From Eubacteriales bacterium (lineage in GTDB: Bacteria > Bacillota > Clostridia > Oscillospirales > CAG-272), in contig JAQVWU010000002.1 of assembly GCA_028709565.1 (NCBI GenBank), forward strand, positions 1-32,575: a DNA stretch of 32,575 nucleotides, read 5' to 3'. Within the stretch, counting starts at the first letter, position 1. Each line of letters opens with the position of its first letter. The translations under genes were made by a program, and so were the position numbers. Under the pieces are notes generated by a model. It saw only the letters and a list, made by a program, of their open reading frames with translations, was not told the origin of the DNA and ran no database searches. Positions 7,990 through 15,712 of the stretch are shown here, in pieces.

Positions 7990-8925
7990 TTAAATTAAAC
8001 CGAAAGCCGCGCCGCTGAGTTCGCGGACGCATTTATGCCCCTTTTTTTCGCAGAATGCCTCAAGACCGGCGGCAATTTCAACCGGCGCCCGGGGATTCAT
8101 AAAGGCCGCGGTGCCGACCGCTACGGCATCAGCCCCGGCAATCATCATCTCGGCGGCGTCGTCGGCCGTGGCAATACCGCCCATGCCTATTATGGGCAGG
8201 GAGACCGCGGCCCTCGTCTGCCATACCATGCGCAGCGCGACCGGGAATATCGCCGGACCGGACAGACCCCCGGTACCGTTGGCGAGCAGCGGCCGGTATT
8301 TATTCAGGTCAAACCGCATACCGATGAGGGTGTTGATAAGGCTGAGGGCGTCGGCTCCGCCGGCCTCGGCAGCCTTCGCGGTGACCGTTATATCGGTGAC
8401 ATTGGGGGACAGTTTTATTATCACCGGTTTTGAGGAAAAACGTTTTACCTGGGCGGTAATCCGCTCCACCATGCGCGGGTCGGTGCCGAAGGCAACCCCC
8501 CCTTCTTTTACATTGGGACATGAAATGTTGATTTCAAACATATCGACCGCCGTTTCCGACAATATTTCGGCTACCGCGCAGTATTCCTCAACGGTTGCCC
8601 CGGCTATATTGGCTATGACGACGGCGTTGAGTTTTTTCAATCCGGGCAGTTCATTTTTTATAAAATAACGCACCCCGGGATTCTGCAGCCCGATGGCGTT
8701 TAGCACCCCCGACGGCGTCTCGGCAATGCGGGGGGTGGGGTTGCCTTCGCGGGGCTCAAGGGTGAGGGCCTTGACGGTTACCGCGCCGATTTTATCCGGC
8801 ATATAATAGGGGGTATATTCCTTTCCGTAGCCGCAGGTGCCCGATGCGGTTATAACCGGATTGCGCAGACGCACGCCCGCGATTTCCACCGTCATATCTG
8901 TCGTATTATCAGGTCTTATTTCCAT
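7990..8925 (-). CDS. pyrD: Dihydroorotate dehydrogenase B (NAD+), catalytic subunit
   Basis: Oxidises dihydroorotate to orotate in de novo pyrimidine synthesis, passing electrons through FMN to the PyrK subunit. This 311-residue TIM barrel is class 1B: the catalytic base is Cys136 in 'NISCPNVKEGG' (class 2 enzymes use Ser). The FMN-contacting segments 'NPVITASGT', 'NAIGLQNPG' and 'IGMGGI' with 'AGADAVAVGTA' near the C-terminus are present. The start ATG 8925 overlaps the pyrK stop by 10 bases (ATGGAAATAA), with GGGAGA just upstream, which indicates translational coupling. The rest of the pyrimidine pathway is not in this window. The next gene downstream is the macroglobulin-like lipoprotein, an unrelated function, so any co-transcription is inferred only from spacing. 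Confidence 0.96.
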   Translation of the reverse strand: MEIRPDNTTDMTVEIAGVRLRNPVITASGTCGYGKEYTPYYMPDKIGAVTVKALTLEPREGNPTPRIAETPSGVLNAIGLQNPGVRYFIKNELPGLKKLNAVVIANIAGATVEEYCAVAEILSETAVDMFEINISCPNVKEGGVAFGTDPRMVERITAQVKRFSSKPVIIKLSPNVTDITVTAKAAEAGGADALSLINTLIGMRFDLNKYRPLLANGTGGLSGPAIFPVALRMVWQTRAAVSLPIIGMGGIATADDAAEMMIAGADAVAVGTAAFMNPRAPVEIAAGLEAFCEKKGHKCVRELSGAAFGLI

Positions 8926-9686
8926 TTTATCTCCCTCGCGTCAAACACCGGTCCGTCTATGCAGACCCTTTTATATGTTTCCCTTTGAACCCCTTCTTCG
9001 GTAAACAGGGTGCGGCAGACACACGCGGTACACGCGCCCACACCGCAGCCCATGCGTTCCTCCATTGAAACCTCGCATTCAACGCCGAACTGCTCGCAGA
9101 TTGCCGCGACCGCCGCCATCATTTGGACGGGACCGCAGGTATATACCATGTCCCCTTCCCCCTTTTGCAGCGATTCCCGCAGCAATTCGGTGACAAATCC
9201 CCTTCTGCCGGAGCTGCCGTCGTCGGTGATTACGTCCGCGGGTATACCGTAAGATTTAAATACATCAATATAATGAATCAGCGATGCCGACCTGAAACCG
9301 AGCAGCGCCGAAACCGCTTTTTTATATTTTACGCCAATGGATATCAGGGGATAGATGCCGATACCGCCGCCGACCAGCAGGGCGCGGCGGTTGGGTTTAT
9401 AGTGAAAGCCGTTGCCGATGGGGCCTATGAAATCCAGCGTGCCCCCTTCGGGCATATCCGTCATATAAGCGGTACCCTTTCCGCGCACCTCATAACATAT
9501 GCGCAGGGTCGGTCCGTCGGCAACGCAGATAGAGATCGGACGGCGCAGGGCTGTGTCGCCGCCGCACTTTATCATTATAAACTGACCCGCCATTGCGCGT
9601 TTGGCCGCTGCCGGCGCGTAGATTATCATCTCATAAAAGTGTGCGTCGGGTATAATGCGCCGGTTCAGAACAATTTTTCCGGTCAT
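8916..9686 (-). CDS. pyrK: Dihydroorotate dehydrogenase B electron-transfer subunit
   Basis: FAD and [2Fe-2S] subunit that passes electrons from PyrD to NAD+. The 256-residue protein shows the ferredoxin-reductase fold: FAD-binding RRPISI (48-53), NAD-binding GGGIGIYPL (106-114) and TCGPVQMM (183-190). The iron-sulphur cysteines are at 214, 219, 222 and 242 (CGVGACTAC ... RVCIDGPVF), with an extra Cys224. The start follows an AGAGGAAGG ribosome binding site. A TATAAT lies at 9711-9716 (minus strand) but no good -35 is seen, because the terminator of the preceding gene occupies that place. It is the first gene of pyrK-pyrD. Confidence 0.95.
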   Translation of the reverse strand: MTGKIVLNRRIIPDAHFYEMIIYAPAAAKRAMAGQFIMIKCGGDTALRRPISICVADGPTLRICYEVRGKGTAYMTDMPEGGTLDFIGPIGNGFHYKPNRRALLVGGGIGIYPLISIGVKYKKAVSALLGFRSASLIHYIDVFKSYGIPADVITDDGSSGRRGFVTELLRESLQKGEGDMVYTCGPVQMMAAVAAICEQFGVECEVSMEERMGCGVGACTACVCRTLFTEEGVQRETYKRVCIDGPVFDAREIKWK

Positions 9687-9726
9687 ATAAAACCTTCCTC
9701 TTTGATATTTATTATATATTCAGGCT

Positions 9727-9760
9727 AAAAAATCACGACCCGGAGGACCGTGATTTTTTT
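9727..9760 (-). terminator. Hairpin terminator after SBP1
   Basis: AAAAAATCACG (9727-9737) pairs perfectly with CGTGATTTTTT (9749-9759) around an 11-base loop, with T-runs on both sides. It lies 9 bp past the stop of the minus-strand solute-binding gene and separates it from pyrK. Confidence 0.88.
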
Positions 9761-9768
9761 GTTTTAAC

Positions 9769-11223
9769 TCAGCCGCCGTACGCCTCAATGGTCTTATCAA
9801 GGTTTTTATTGGCATTTTTTTCGTTCTTGGCGTATAACGACGCGAAATCGCGGTTTTTTGTGGTGAACATATATTGACCTATGCTGTTGAATACCGACAG
9901 CGCGTTATTATAATAACCCAGGTCGTATATCCTGCCCGCCTTGACTATGTCCAGCATATCGGCCGATTCCTCATCGCGGGCGTATTTTGTAGCCAGCGCG
10001 ACCTCAAAATAAGCGGGGGTTACGTTTTTATATCCCTCGGCACTCAGCCCTTCTATAATGATTGAGGTGCGTTCGGGATCACCCGCCGTGATGGGCACGA
10101 TAATAAGATTGCACCCCGCGTCCACATTGGAATAATACTTGTCGATTGTCTCATCAAACTTTGGCCACGGCACAATACCGAAGTTGGCGTCCATATTCCT
10201 CAGGAAGATCGTTCCGCGGATATTCGTATCGAGGAAGAGCGCCTGATTGTTTGTGAACCTGCCGTAGATGCCGTCGGCGGAGGCTATGCTGGTGTCCAGT
10301 CCCTCCCAGGGCGCGCAGTGACCCGCGTCGCCGTCAATCAAAGCAAAGAATGCGTTGAATATCTCAATGGTAAGGTTTGTATTCAAACTCAGATAGGGCA
10401 GGTCATTGTCGTCTTTTTGTACAATACGCTGATTGCCCGAATACAATACCTGAATCGGTCCGATCCACTCATCGGTCACATACCCAATCTGGTCGTCCGC
10501 AAAGGCGATTTTTCCGTCGCCGTTTATATCAATGGTCCCCATTTCGGCATATTCAACTAATTTATCAAAGGTCCAGGCGTCATCATGCACCAGCTGATAC
10601 GGGTAATCCAGTCCGAGGTCATCAAAAAGATTCTTGTTGAAGAGCATGGCGTTGGTGGCGCCCAGGTTTTTATAGCTGATATCGCCAATCATCATGAGCA
10701 GCTTATAGTTGATGCGAAGGCTTTCCCGGATATCCTGATCCCACCAGGGTTTATCAAGGTCTACAAAGGGCAGGTCGGTATTCCAGTCAAGCAGCAGTTC
10801 CTGCAGCGCGTAGTCGAAGGAAGCGCGCGCGTGGGGGATGATAATGTCATAGGCGTCCTCGTTGGCGAGTATGGATTTGACGCCGTCGTTATCGTAATTG
10901 GCGTTGGATGAGGGAATCACCTCAAATGATACGCCGAAACGTTCGCCCACCGCCGCGTTGCGCAGAAATATAGCATCGTTCATAATATCGCCGTTGAGTT
11001 CCTCGGCGTACATATCCTCAATCCAGCCCTTGTCGTTGCGTATGAGCATGCGGAAGGAATAACCTTCATAATCCGCTTCGGGCAGATTGTCGGACAATAC
11101 CGTTGTTTCCAGCTCCGATTCGGTTACCGCGGTGAGGGCCGTGTCGGATGTTCCCCCGGGTGACTGAGCGCAGCCCGGTAAGATCATCGCGCAGATAAGC
11201 AGTAAAATCAATGTTTTTTTCAA
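9769..11223 (-). CDS. Extracellular solute-binding lipoprotein (SBP1)
   Basis: Probable substrate-capture protein of a carbohydrate-type ABC importer (family 1 solute-binding fold), 484 residues, anchored by a lipobox (MILPGC, Cys18). It starts with TTG (11223) after AGAGGT. Family landmarks shared with the other two in this window are an N-terminal 'YEGYSFRML', a 'PWWD' motif (about 155-160), 'WTFDKL', and 'FGIVPWPK'. An EF-hand-like loop 'DINGDGKIAFADD' has Asp, Asn, Asp, Gly, Ile and Asp at loop positions 1, 3, 5, 6, 8 and 12, so calcium binding is plausible. No permease or ATPase gene lies nearby. It is 14 bp after the TSCPD gene and ends at a strong terminator. The ligand is unknown. Confidence 0.82.
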   Translation of the reverse strand: MKKTLILLLICAMILPGCAQSPGGTSDTALTAVTESELETTVLSDNLPEADYEGYSFRMLIRNDKGWIEDMYAEELNGDIMNDAIFLRNAAVGERFGVSFEVIPSSNANYDNDGVKSILANEDAYDIIIPHARASFDYALQELLLDWNTDLPFVDLDKPWWDQDIRESLRINYKLLMMIGDISYKNLGATNAMLFNKNLFDDLGLDYPYQLVHDDAWTFDKLVEYAEMGTIDINGDGKIAFADDQIGYVTDEWIGPIQVLYSGNQRIVQKDDNDLPYLSLNTNLTIEIFNAFFALIDGDAGHCAPWEGLDTSIASADGIYGRFTNNQALFLDTNIRGTIFLRNMDANFGIVPWPKFDETIDKYYSNVDAGCNLIIVPITAGDPERTSIIIEGLSAEGYKNVTPAYFEVALATKYARDEESADMLDIVKAGRIYDLGYYNNALSVFNSIGQYMFTTKNRDFASLYAKNEKNANKNLDKTIEAYGG

Positions 11224-11237
11224 GTGTATACCTCTTT

Positions 11238-11522
11238 TTAAACTATAATATTATTCCGCATCTCTTTGTCATTTTTTTTGAGATATGCCTGTTTTACAGC
11301 CCACGCCAGCTGATCGGCGCAGGAAGTCTTTTTTCCTCCGCAGGTATTACCCGCCAGCTTATCTGTCAGTTCCCCCACCGTCATACCCTCGGTAAGTATT
11401 GAGATTGCTTTCAGGTTGCCGCTGCATCCCCCGGCGAAGACGACATCACGCACAATATCACCGTCGAGTTCAAACGTTATCTTTGTCGAACAGACATGAG
11501 CGGTTTTATATTCATGTTTCAT
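11238..11522 (-). CDS. TSCPD-domain protein
   Basis: Small cytoplasmic protein of 94 residues that matches the stand-alone TSCPD family. It has the conserved VCSTKI start, FAGGCSGNLKAI in the middle, and the signature TCGGKKTSCADQLA, which is TSCPD with Pro replaced by Ala. Four conserved cysteines suggest metal or nucleotide binding. The same domain occurs at the C-terminus of some vitamin B12-dependent ribonucleotide reductases. The function of the stand-alone form is not established. It sits 39 bp after the CysNC-like gene and 14 bp before SBP1, so it is probably co-transcribed with both. A 12-bp palindrome, ATGCCATGGCAT (11551-11562), lies in its upstream gap and touches the preceding stop codon. 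Confidence 0.85.
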   Translation of the reverse strand: MKHEYKTAHVCSTKITFELDGDIVRDVVFAGGCSGNLKAISILTEGMTVGELTDKLAGNTCGGKKTSCADQLAWAVKQAYLKKNDKEMRNNIIV

Positions 11523-11561
11523 AATTTTATACCTAATATATATGATATATATGCCATGGCA

Positions 11562-13340
11562 TCAGGCTTTGAAAATAAAGCCCGTATCCTGAAGCTTTTC
11601 CTTGACACGGCGGACGGCGTATTCCTCGTCCTCGTGCCACGGCAGATGAAGGTCCACCTTGACATCGGTTGTTATATCCTCACCCAGCCATACGGTATGG
11701 ATGGCCGAGGGTTCGACGGTCAGTCCGATGACCTCCATATCTGCCGCGGTAAGAGCGGTAGCCGTCACTATTAATATCACACCGGTATCCAGCAGCAGGT
11801 TGGCAACCTCGCCCAGTCTTCTTATATGTTCGCCCCGCTCGGGAATTTCTCCCGCCGTTTTTATATCGGCGGCAACCCCGTAGAGCAGACTGCCTATGCC
11901 CAGGTAGTATACATTTTTTCCCTCGTTGAACAGCCGCCTCTCCAGCGCCTTGGCCACCGTCTTTTTGCCCGCACCCGGTCCGCCGGTAATAAGCACCAGC
12001 GCGGCTTTTTGATTCATGCGTTCGGCGCGCTCCAGAGGGGTGATGGAACTCTGCTCCCATTTGTAGTTGCGGCGCAGCACCAGTTCACGGGTTTCGGTCA
12101 GCCGGTCTGTAAGCGCCTCGGTGATAATGCCGCCGCCCGAAATTTCATAGTTGTCAACAATGACGAATCTGCCTGTCGCCGGCAAATCGGACGCCAGGTC
12201 AAAGGCGATGGGTTTTTCGCAGACCAGCACACATTCTGCCACGTCATTCCTGCCTATTTCGGATTTTATACCGCTTGAGAGGTCGGACGCGTCCATGACG
12301 CCGATAATGCTGTCCAGCATGACCTCGGTTTTTATCGAGCCGATTTTCAACAGATAGGTTTTGTTCTTTTCCATCGGGGTGGGCCCAAGCCAGAACAGGC
12401 TGGTTTTGACCCTTGTGGCGACATGCGGGGCAGGTTCATTCGCTTTCGCGGCAAGTTCCCCGCGGCGGATGTATATCTGTTCGTTTACGGTAAAGCCCAC
12501 CGAATTTCCGGCATGCGCCTCACTCTGCGGCGGCCGGTTGAAAGATTCGATTGTCTTTACCGTTGTCTTCTTGCCCGAAGGGTAGAATACAACCTCATCC
12601 CCCGCCGCAATCGAACCGGAATCGATCATACCCGCGATAATACGGCGGTTATCACCCTCCCGCGTAAATTTATAAACGTCCTGCACCGGCATGCGGAAGG
12701 GCAGCCCCTCAGTCTCTTCATCGGTGACGAAAGCGTCCAGTTCCTGTAAAACCGTATTGCCTGTATACCAGGGCGTTTTTTCCGAATGCGATGCGATATT
12801 AACCCCCTCGGTCGCCGAAACGGGTATAAAACAGGTGGGTTTTACATTTATCTTATCAAGGAAAGCGGTATATTCCGAAACTATGCCGGCAAACACCCTG
12901 CGGTCATAGCCTGCAAGGTCCAGCTTGTTTACCAAAACGGCGACCTGTTTGATGCCCAGCATGGACAGCATATAGCCGTGGCGGCGGGAGTTTTCACGCA
13001 CCCCCTCTTTCGCATCTATAACAAGCAGCGCGGCTTCGGCGCGGGAGGCCCCCGTTATCATATTCTTTAAAAATTCAATATGACCCGGCGCGTCGATTAT
13101 AATATACTTGCGCTTTTGCGTATGAAAAAAGCATCTTGCCGCATCTATGGTAATGCCCTGTGACCGTTCATCCTTCAGGGCGTCCAGTAAAAAAGCATAT
13201 TCAAACACCTTTGAGTTTCGGCGGCACATCTCACGTATCATTTCCATCCTGCCTTCGGGCAGTGAATTGGTATCCGCGAGCAACCGCCCGATCACCGTGC
13301 TTTTGCCGTGATCCACATGTCCTACTATGACTATATTCAT
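11562..13340 (-). CDS. cysN: CysN/CysC-like fusion: sulfate adenylyltransferase GTPase plus APS-kinase-like domain
   Basis: 592 residues. The first 420 or so form an EF-Tu-like GTPase of the CysN type: GHVDHGKST (P-loop, 7-15), ERSQGITID (switch I), DAPGH (G3), NKLD (G4), then two beta-barrel domains. CysN drives ATP sulfurylase with GTP hydrolysis when paired with CysD. The C-terminal part (about 430-592) is APS-kinase-like, with the P-loop GGPGAGKKT at about 451-459 and 'EHIRRLGEVANLLL'. The usual DGDxVR substrate motif reads LGIGSLLYG, and the FISP region reads VTATALT. A subgroup of CysNC fusions in anaerobes appears to share these changes (from memory), so APS kinase activity should not be assumed. 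cysD is not adjacent, which is unusual. It has its own promoter (13379-13407) and heads the unit with the TSCPD and SBP1 genes. A more remote GTPase role is possible. Confidence 0.82.
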   Translation of the reverse strand: MNIVIVGHVDHGKSTVIGRLLADTNSLPEGRMEMIREMCRRNSKVFEYAFLLDALKDERSQGITIDAARCFFHTQKRKYIIIDAPGHIEFLKNMITGASRAEAALLVIDAKEGVRENSRRHGYMLSMLGIKQVAVLVNKLDLAGYDRRVFAGIVSEYTAFLDKINVKPTCFIPVSATEGVNIASHSEKTPWYTGNTVLQELDAFVTDEETEGLPFRMPVQDVYKFTREGDNRRIIAGMIDSGSIAAGDEVVFYPSGKKTTVKTIESFNRPPQSEAHAGNSVGFTVNEQIYIRRGELAAKANEPAPHVATRVKTSLFWLGPTPMEKNKTYLLKIGSIKTEVMLDSIIGVMDASDLSSGIKSEIGRNDVAECVLVCEKPIAFDLASDLPATGRFVIVDNYEISGGGIITEALTDRLTETRELVLRRNYKWEQSSITPLERAERMNQKAALVLITGGPGAGKKTVAKALERRLFNEGKNVYYLGIGSLLYGVAADIKTAGEIPERGEHIRRLGEVANLLLDTGVILIVTATALTAADMEVIGLTVEPSAIHTVWLGEDITTDVKVDLHLPWHEDEEYAVRRVKEKLQDTGFIFKA

Positions 13341-13378
13341 CGAATATAATATTCCTCCGGTATCTTGTCAGTGCCGAT

Positions 13379-13407
13379 ATTATAACATGTTTCGTATTCA
13401 AATGCAA
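13379..13407 (-). promoter_or_regulatory. Sigma-A type promoter of the CysNC-like gene
   Basis: On the minus strand TTGCAT (13407-13402), a 17-bp spacer, and TATAAT (13384-13379), 38 bp upstream of the ATG. GGAGG lies between it and the start. Confidence 0.65.
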
Positions 13408-13429
13408 CATTAACCTTATAAATTAACTG

Positions 13430-13460
13430 CCGCACCGTCCCGGAAAAAAAGACAATGCGG
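13430..13460. terminator. Possible hairpin between thpR and the CysNC-like gene
   Basis: CCGCACCGTC (13430-13439) can pair with GACAATGCGG (13451-13460) with two wobble or mismatched pairs around an 11-base loop containing an A/T-run. It lies 58 bp past the thpR stop. The T-tail expected on the minus strand is missing, so it is a weak terminator candidate. Confidence 0.3.
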
Positions 13461-13518
13461 TTTTATATGTTCTTATGTTTGTGTTTTCGAATGTTTTTGA
13501 TTCCCTGCGATTAAACGA

Positions 13519-14052
13519 TTAAAGTTTTTTTGTATGAACGGGGGTATATGTCAGCTTTCCGTCGATATGTTCGCTCTTCATCAATACAATCTCCCCGACG
13601 GTCTGTTCCTGTTTGGGTACCGAACGGGAAAAGGACGCCGGATTAAAAGAGGTTATGGTCTGAACCTCCCGCCCCAGGGTGAGATGGGGCTTGTATTCGG
13701 CATTGTCCATCTCCATGGAAAAGCCGTTCTCCTTCAGAGCGGCAATCAGCTGTTCACGCAGCCGCTCAAGCTCCGGTGAGAGTTTTATGCCGGCCCAGTG
13801 GATATTTCCCGTGCGTTTTTTGAAAATCCCGTAACCGCCGACCTGAATCGTAAAGGGCGGGACGGTCACGCTGTTCATGGCGTCAATGGCCTTTTCCGGC
13901 TCGTCGGTTTCACCTATAAAGGCCAGCGTGGTGTGAAGCTGCGAACGCGATGAAAAATTGCCCTTTAAAGACTGCGTCCTGAGGTTTACAATCACCTCAC
14001 ACAAATTATTAAGTATCTCGTCGTTAAACATCAAAGCGACAAACAGGCGCAT
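13519..14052 (-). CDS. thpR: RNA 2',3'-cyclic phosphodiesterase (LigT/ThpR family)
   Basis: Member of the 2H phosphoesterase family. Its archetype opens 2',3'-cyclic phosphates on RNA ends. The 177-residue length is typical. Both catalytic HxTx motifs are present: HTTL (40-43) in 'LHTTLAFIG' and HLTL (123-126) in 'PHLTLGRE'. The N-terminal MRLFVAL is the family norm, and GAAAGGAG lies 7 bases upstream of ATG 14052, so the start is secure. It is a single gene with its own near-consensus promoter, which interlocks with the promoter of the oppositely transcribed GH32 operon. The cellular role in Bacillota is not well defined. Confidence 0.93.
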   Translation of the reverse strand: MRLFVALMFNDEILNNLCEVIVNLRTQSLKGNFSSRSQLHTTLAFIGETDEPEKAIDAMNSVTVPPFTIQVGGYGIFKKRTGNIHWAGIKLSPELERLREQLIAALKENGFSMEMDNAEYKPHLTLGREVQTITSFNPASFSRSVPKQEQTVGEIVLMKSEHIDGKLTYTPVHTKKL

Positions 14053-14098
14053 AATAAACTCCTTTCTTCGTCCGTATCATAATTGTTTAATTAAGCTA

Positions 14099-14127
14099 AT
14101 TATACCTTCTTTGTCTTGACTTGTCAA
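14099..14127 (-). promoter_or_regulatory. thpR promoter, interlocked with the GH32 operon promoter
   Basis: On the minus strand a perfect TTGACA (14127-14122), a 17-bp spacer and a perfect TATAAT (14104-14099), 46 bp upstream of the thpR start. Its spacer contains the -35 box of the opposite promoter. Confidence 0.8.
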
Positions 14128-14144
14128 TGATATGCTGATATAAT
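14116..14144 (+). promoter_or_regulatory. GH32-hprK-SBP2 operon promoter
   Basis: TTGACT (14116-14121), a 17-bp spacer, and a perfect TATAAT (14139-14144), 62 bp upstream of the GH32 start. The -35 directly abuts the thpR -35, and together they form the 12-bp palindrome TTGACTTGTCAA (14116-14127). Confidence 0.8.
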
Positions 14145-14206
14145 AAACATCACAAATCGGTTTGAATTACAAGCAATCTGCGCCATTGAATTTATAAGGA
14201 GCCGTT

Positions 14207-15667
14207 ATGATTTTTATTGCCGATAAAAAATATCTGGTGCTGCCGGTAAACGATCTCTCGCCCGAACGTGATGTCACACTGTTCCGTGGGGGCAATGGGG
14301 TATATACCCTGAAGGTCAGGGCGGACAGCGACAATCCTGCTTACCACAGCTATATATCCCTCGGGCGTTTTGCGGGGGAAAGTCTCGAAATAAACCTCGG
14401 CGCCGGCGAATTCGCGTTATCGGACGACCTGCCCCGGGATATTTATAAAGAACCGCTGCGCCCCGCGGTGCACTTCAGTCCGCGTCTGGGCTGGATGAAC
14501 GACCCGAACGGGCTTGTTTATTATAAAGGGACCTATCATCTGTTTTTTCAGCATAACCCCGCCGGTGTCCGGTGGGGCAACATGCACTGGGGTCACGCGG
14601 TGAGCCGTGACCTGCTGCACTGGGAGGAGAGGGAGATTGCGCTTTATCCGGACAGCTTCGGAACGATGTTCTCGGGCAGCGCGATTATCGATACACGCAA
14701 CCTCACCGGGTTTAAAACAGGAGATTACGATGTCATACTGCTCTATTACACGGCTGCCGGCCAACCCTTTACCCAGTGTATGGCCTATTCCGACGACGGC
14801 GGCGAGAGCTTCAAAAAATACGCGGCTAATCCGGTGGTCGGACATATCGCAGGCTCAAACAGAGATCCCAAGGTGATATGGAGCGATGAACTCGAATGCT
14901 ATATTATGGCGCTGTATCTCGAAGGCAGCACCTACACGCTGCTCAAGTCCGATGACCTTATCAACTGGACCGAATCACAGCGGTTTGAACTGCCGGGGGA
15001 CAGCGAATGCCCCGACTTTTATCCGCTGGAATACGGCGAGTACCTTTTCTGGGTATTCTCCGGGGCGTCCGATCATTATTACATCGGCGGTTTTGAAGGG
15101 GGGCTTTTCATCCCCGTCCGCGAACACGGCAGCATGCACGACGATGCGACCACATTATACGCCGCGCAAACCTTCTCGGGTATGGAAGGCAGCAGGCGGA
15201 TACGCATGTCCTGGAACAGGGCAACCGTTGCCGGAGACGCCGGTATGCCCTTCAATTGCGAAATGTCGGTCCCGGTCGATATGAGTCTCAAACGCAAGGG
15301 CACGGCCTTAGTATTGTGCGCCAATCCCATATCCGAATTCGAATCGCTGCGCCTGCCCTACACTCCGGGAAAGGGCGCCTGCGATATCGAAGCGGTCTTA
15401 ATACCCCGGGCAAAGGCGTCGTTTACCGTATTCGGTCACACCGAGCCCCTTGAAAACATGCCTGTTGACCGCGACGGTTCTCTCAGGATCCGCATTATCG
15501 CCGACCGTACGGGTTATGAAGCGTATTTCGGTGACGGCGAATACTATATCACCCGCGGATTCAAGTGCGACCTCGGTCTGGCTCCCCTTTCGGCTGAAAA
15601 CGCCGAAATCAAATCCCGAAACATATATTCGCTTAAATCTATCCATGATTACCATGATTCCGAATAA
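14207..15667 (+). CDS. Glycoside hydrolase family 32 (fructanase/levanase/invertase type)
   Basis: Hydrolyses beta-fructosyl links in sucrose, levan or inulin; the exact substrate cannot be told from sequence. The 486 residues contain an extra N-terminal beta region (1-80), a five-bladed propeller with the nucleophile Asp99 in WMNDPNG, the transition-state stabiliser in RDP (219-221), the acid/base Glu267 in ECPD, and a C-terminal beta-sandwich. There is no signal peptide, so the enzyme is probably cytoplasmic. ATG 14207 follows AAGGAG. It leads an operon with hprK (45 bp gap) and SBP2, read from the promoter at 14116-14144 to the terminator at 18182. The palindrome over the -35 is a candidate repressor site. 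Confidence 0.93.
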   Translation: MIFIADKKYLVLPVNDLSPERDVTLFRGGNGVYTLKVRADSDNPAYHSYISLGRFAGESLEINLGAGEFALSDDLPRDIYKEPLRPAVHFSPRLGWMNDPNGLVYYKGTYHLFFQHNPAGVRWGNMHWGHAVSRDLLHWEEREIALYPDSFGTMFSGSAIIDTRNLTGFKTGDYDVILLYYTAAGQPFTQCMAYSDDGGESFKKYAANPVVGHIAGSNRDPKVIWSDELECYIMALYLEGSTYTLLKSDDLINWTESQRFELPGDSECPDFYPLEYGEYLFWVFSGASDHYYIGGFEGGLFIPVREHGSMHDDATTLYAAQTFSGMEGSRRIRMSWNRATVAGDAGMPFNCEMSVPVDMSLKRKGTALVLCANPISEFESLRLPYTPGKGACDIEAVLIPRAKASFTVFGHTEPLENMPVDRDGSLRIRIIADRTGYEAYFGDGEYYITRGFKCDLGLAPLSAENAEIKSRNIYSLKSIHDYHDSE

Positions 15668-15712
15668 CAAACGGCAATACAATTAATATCAAATAAATAC
15701 CAGGAGAAACAA

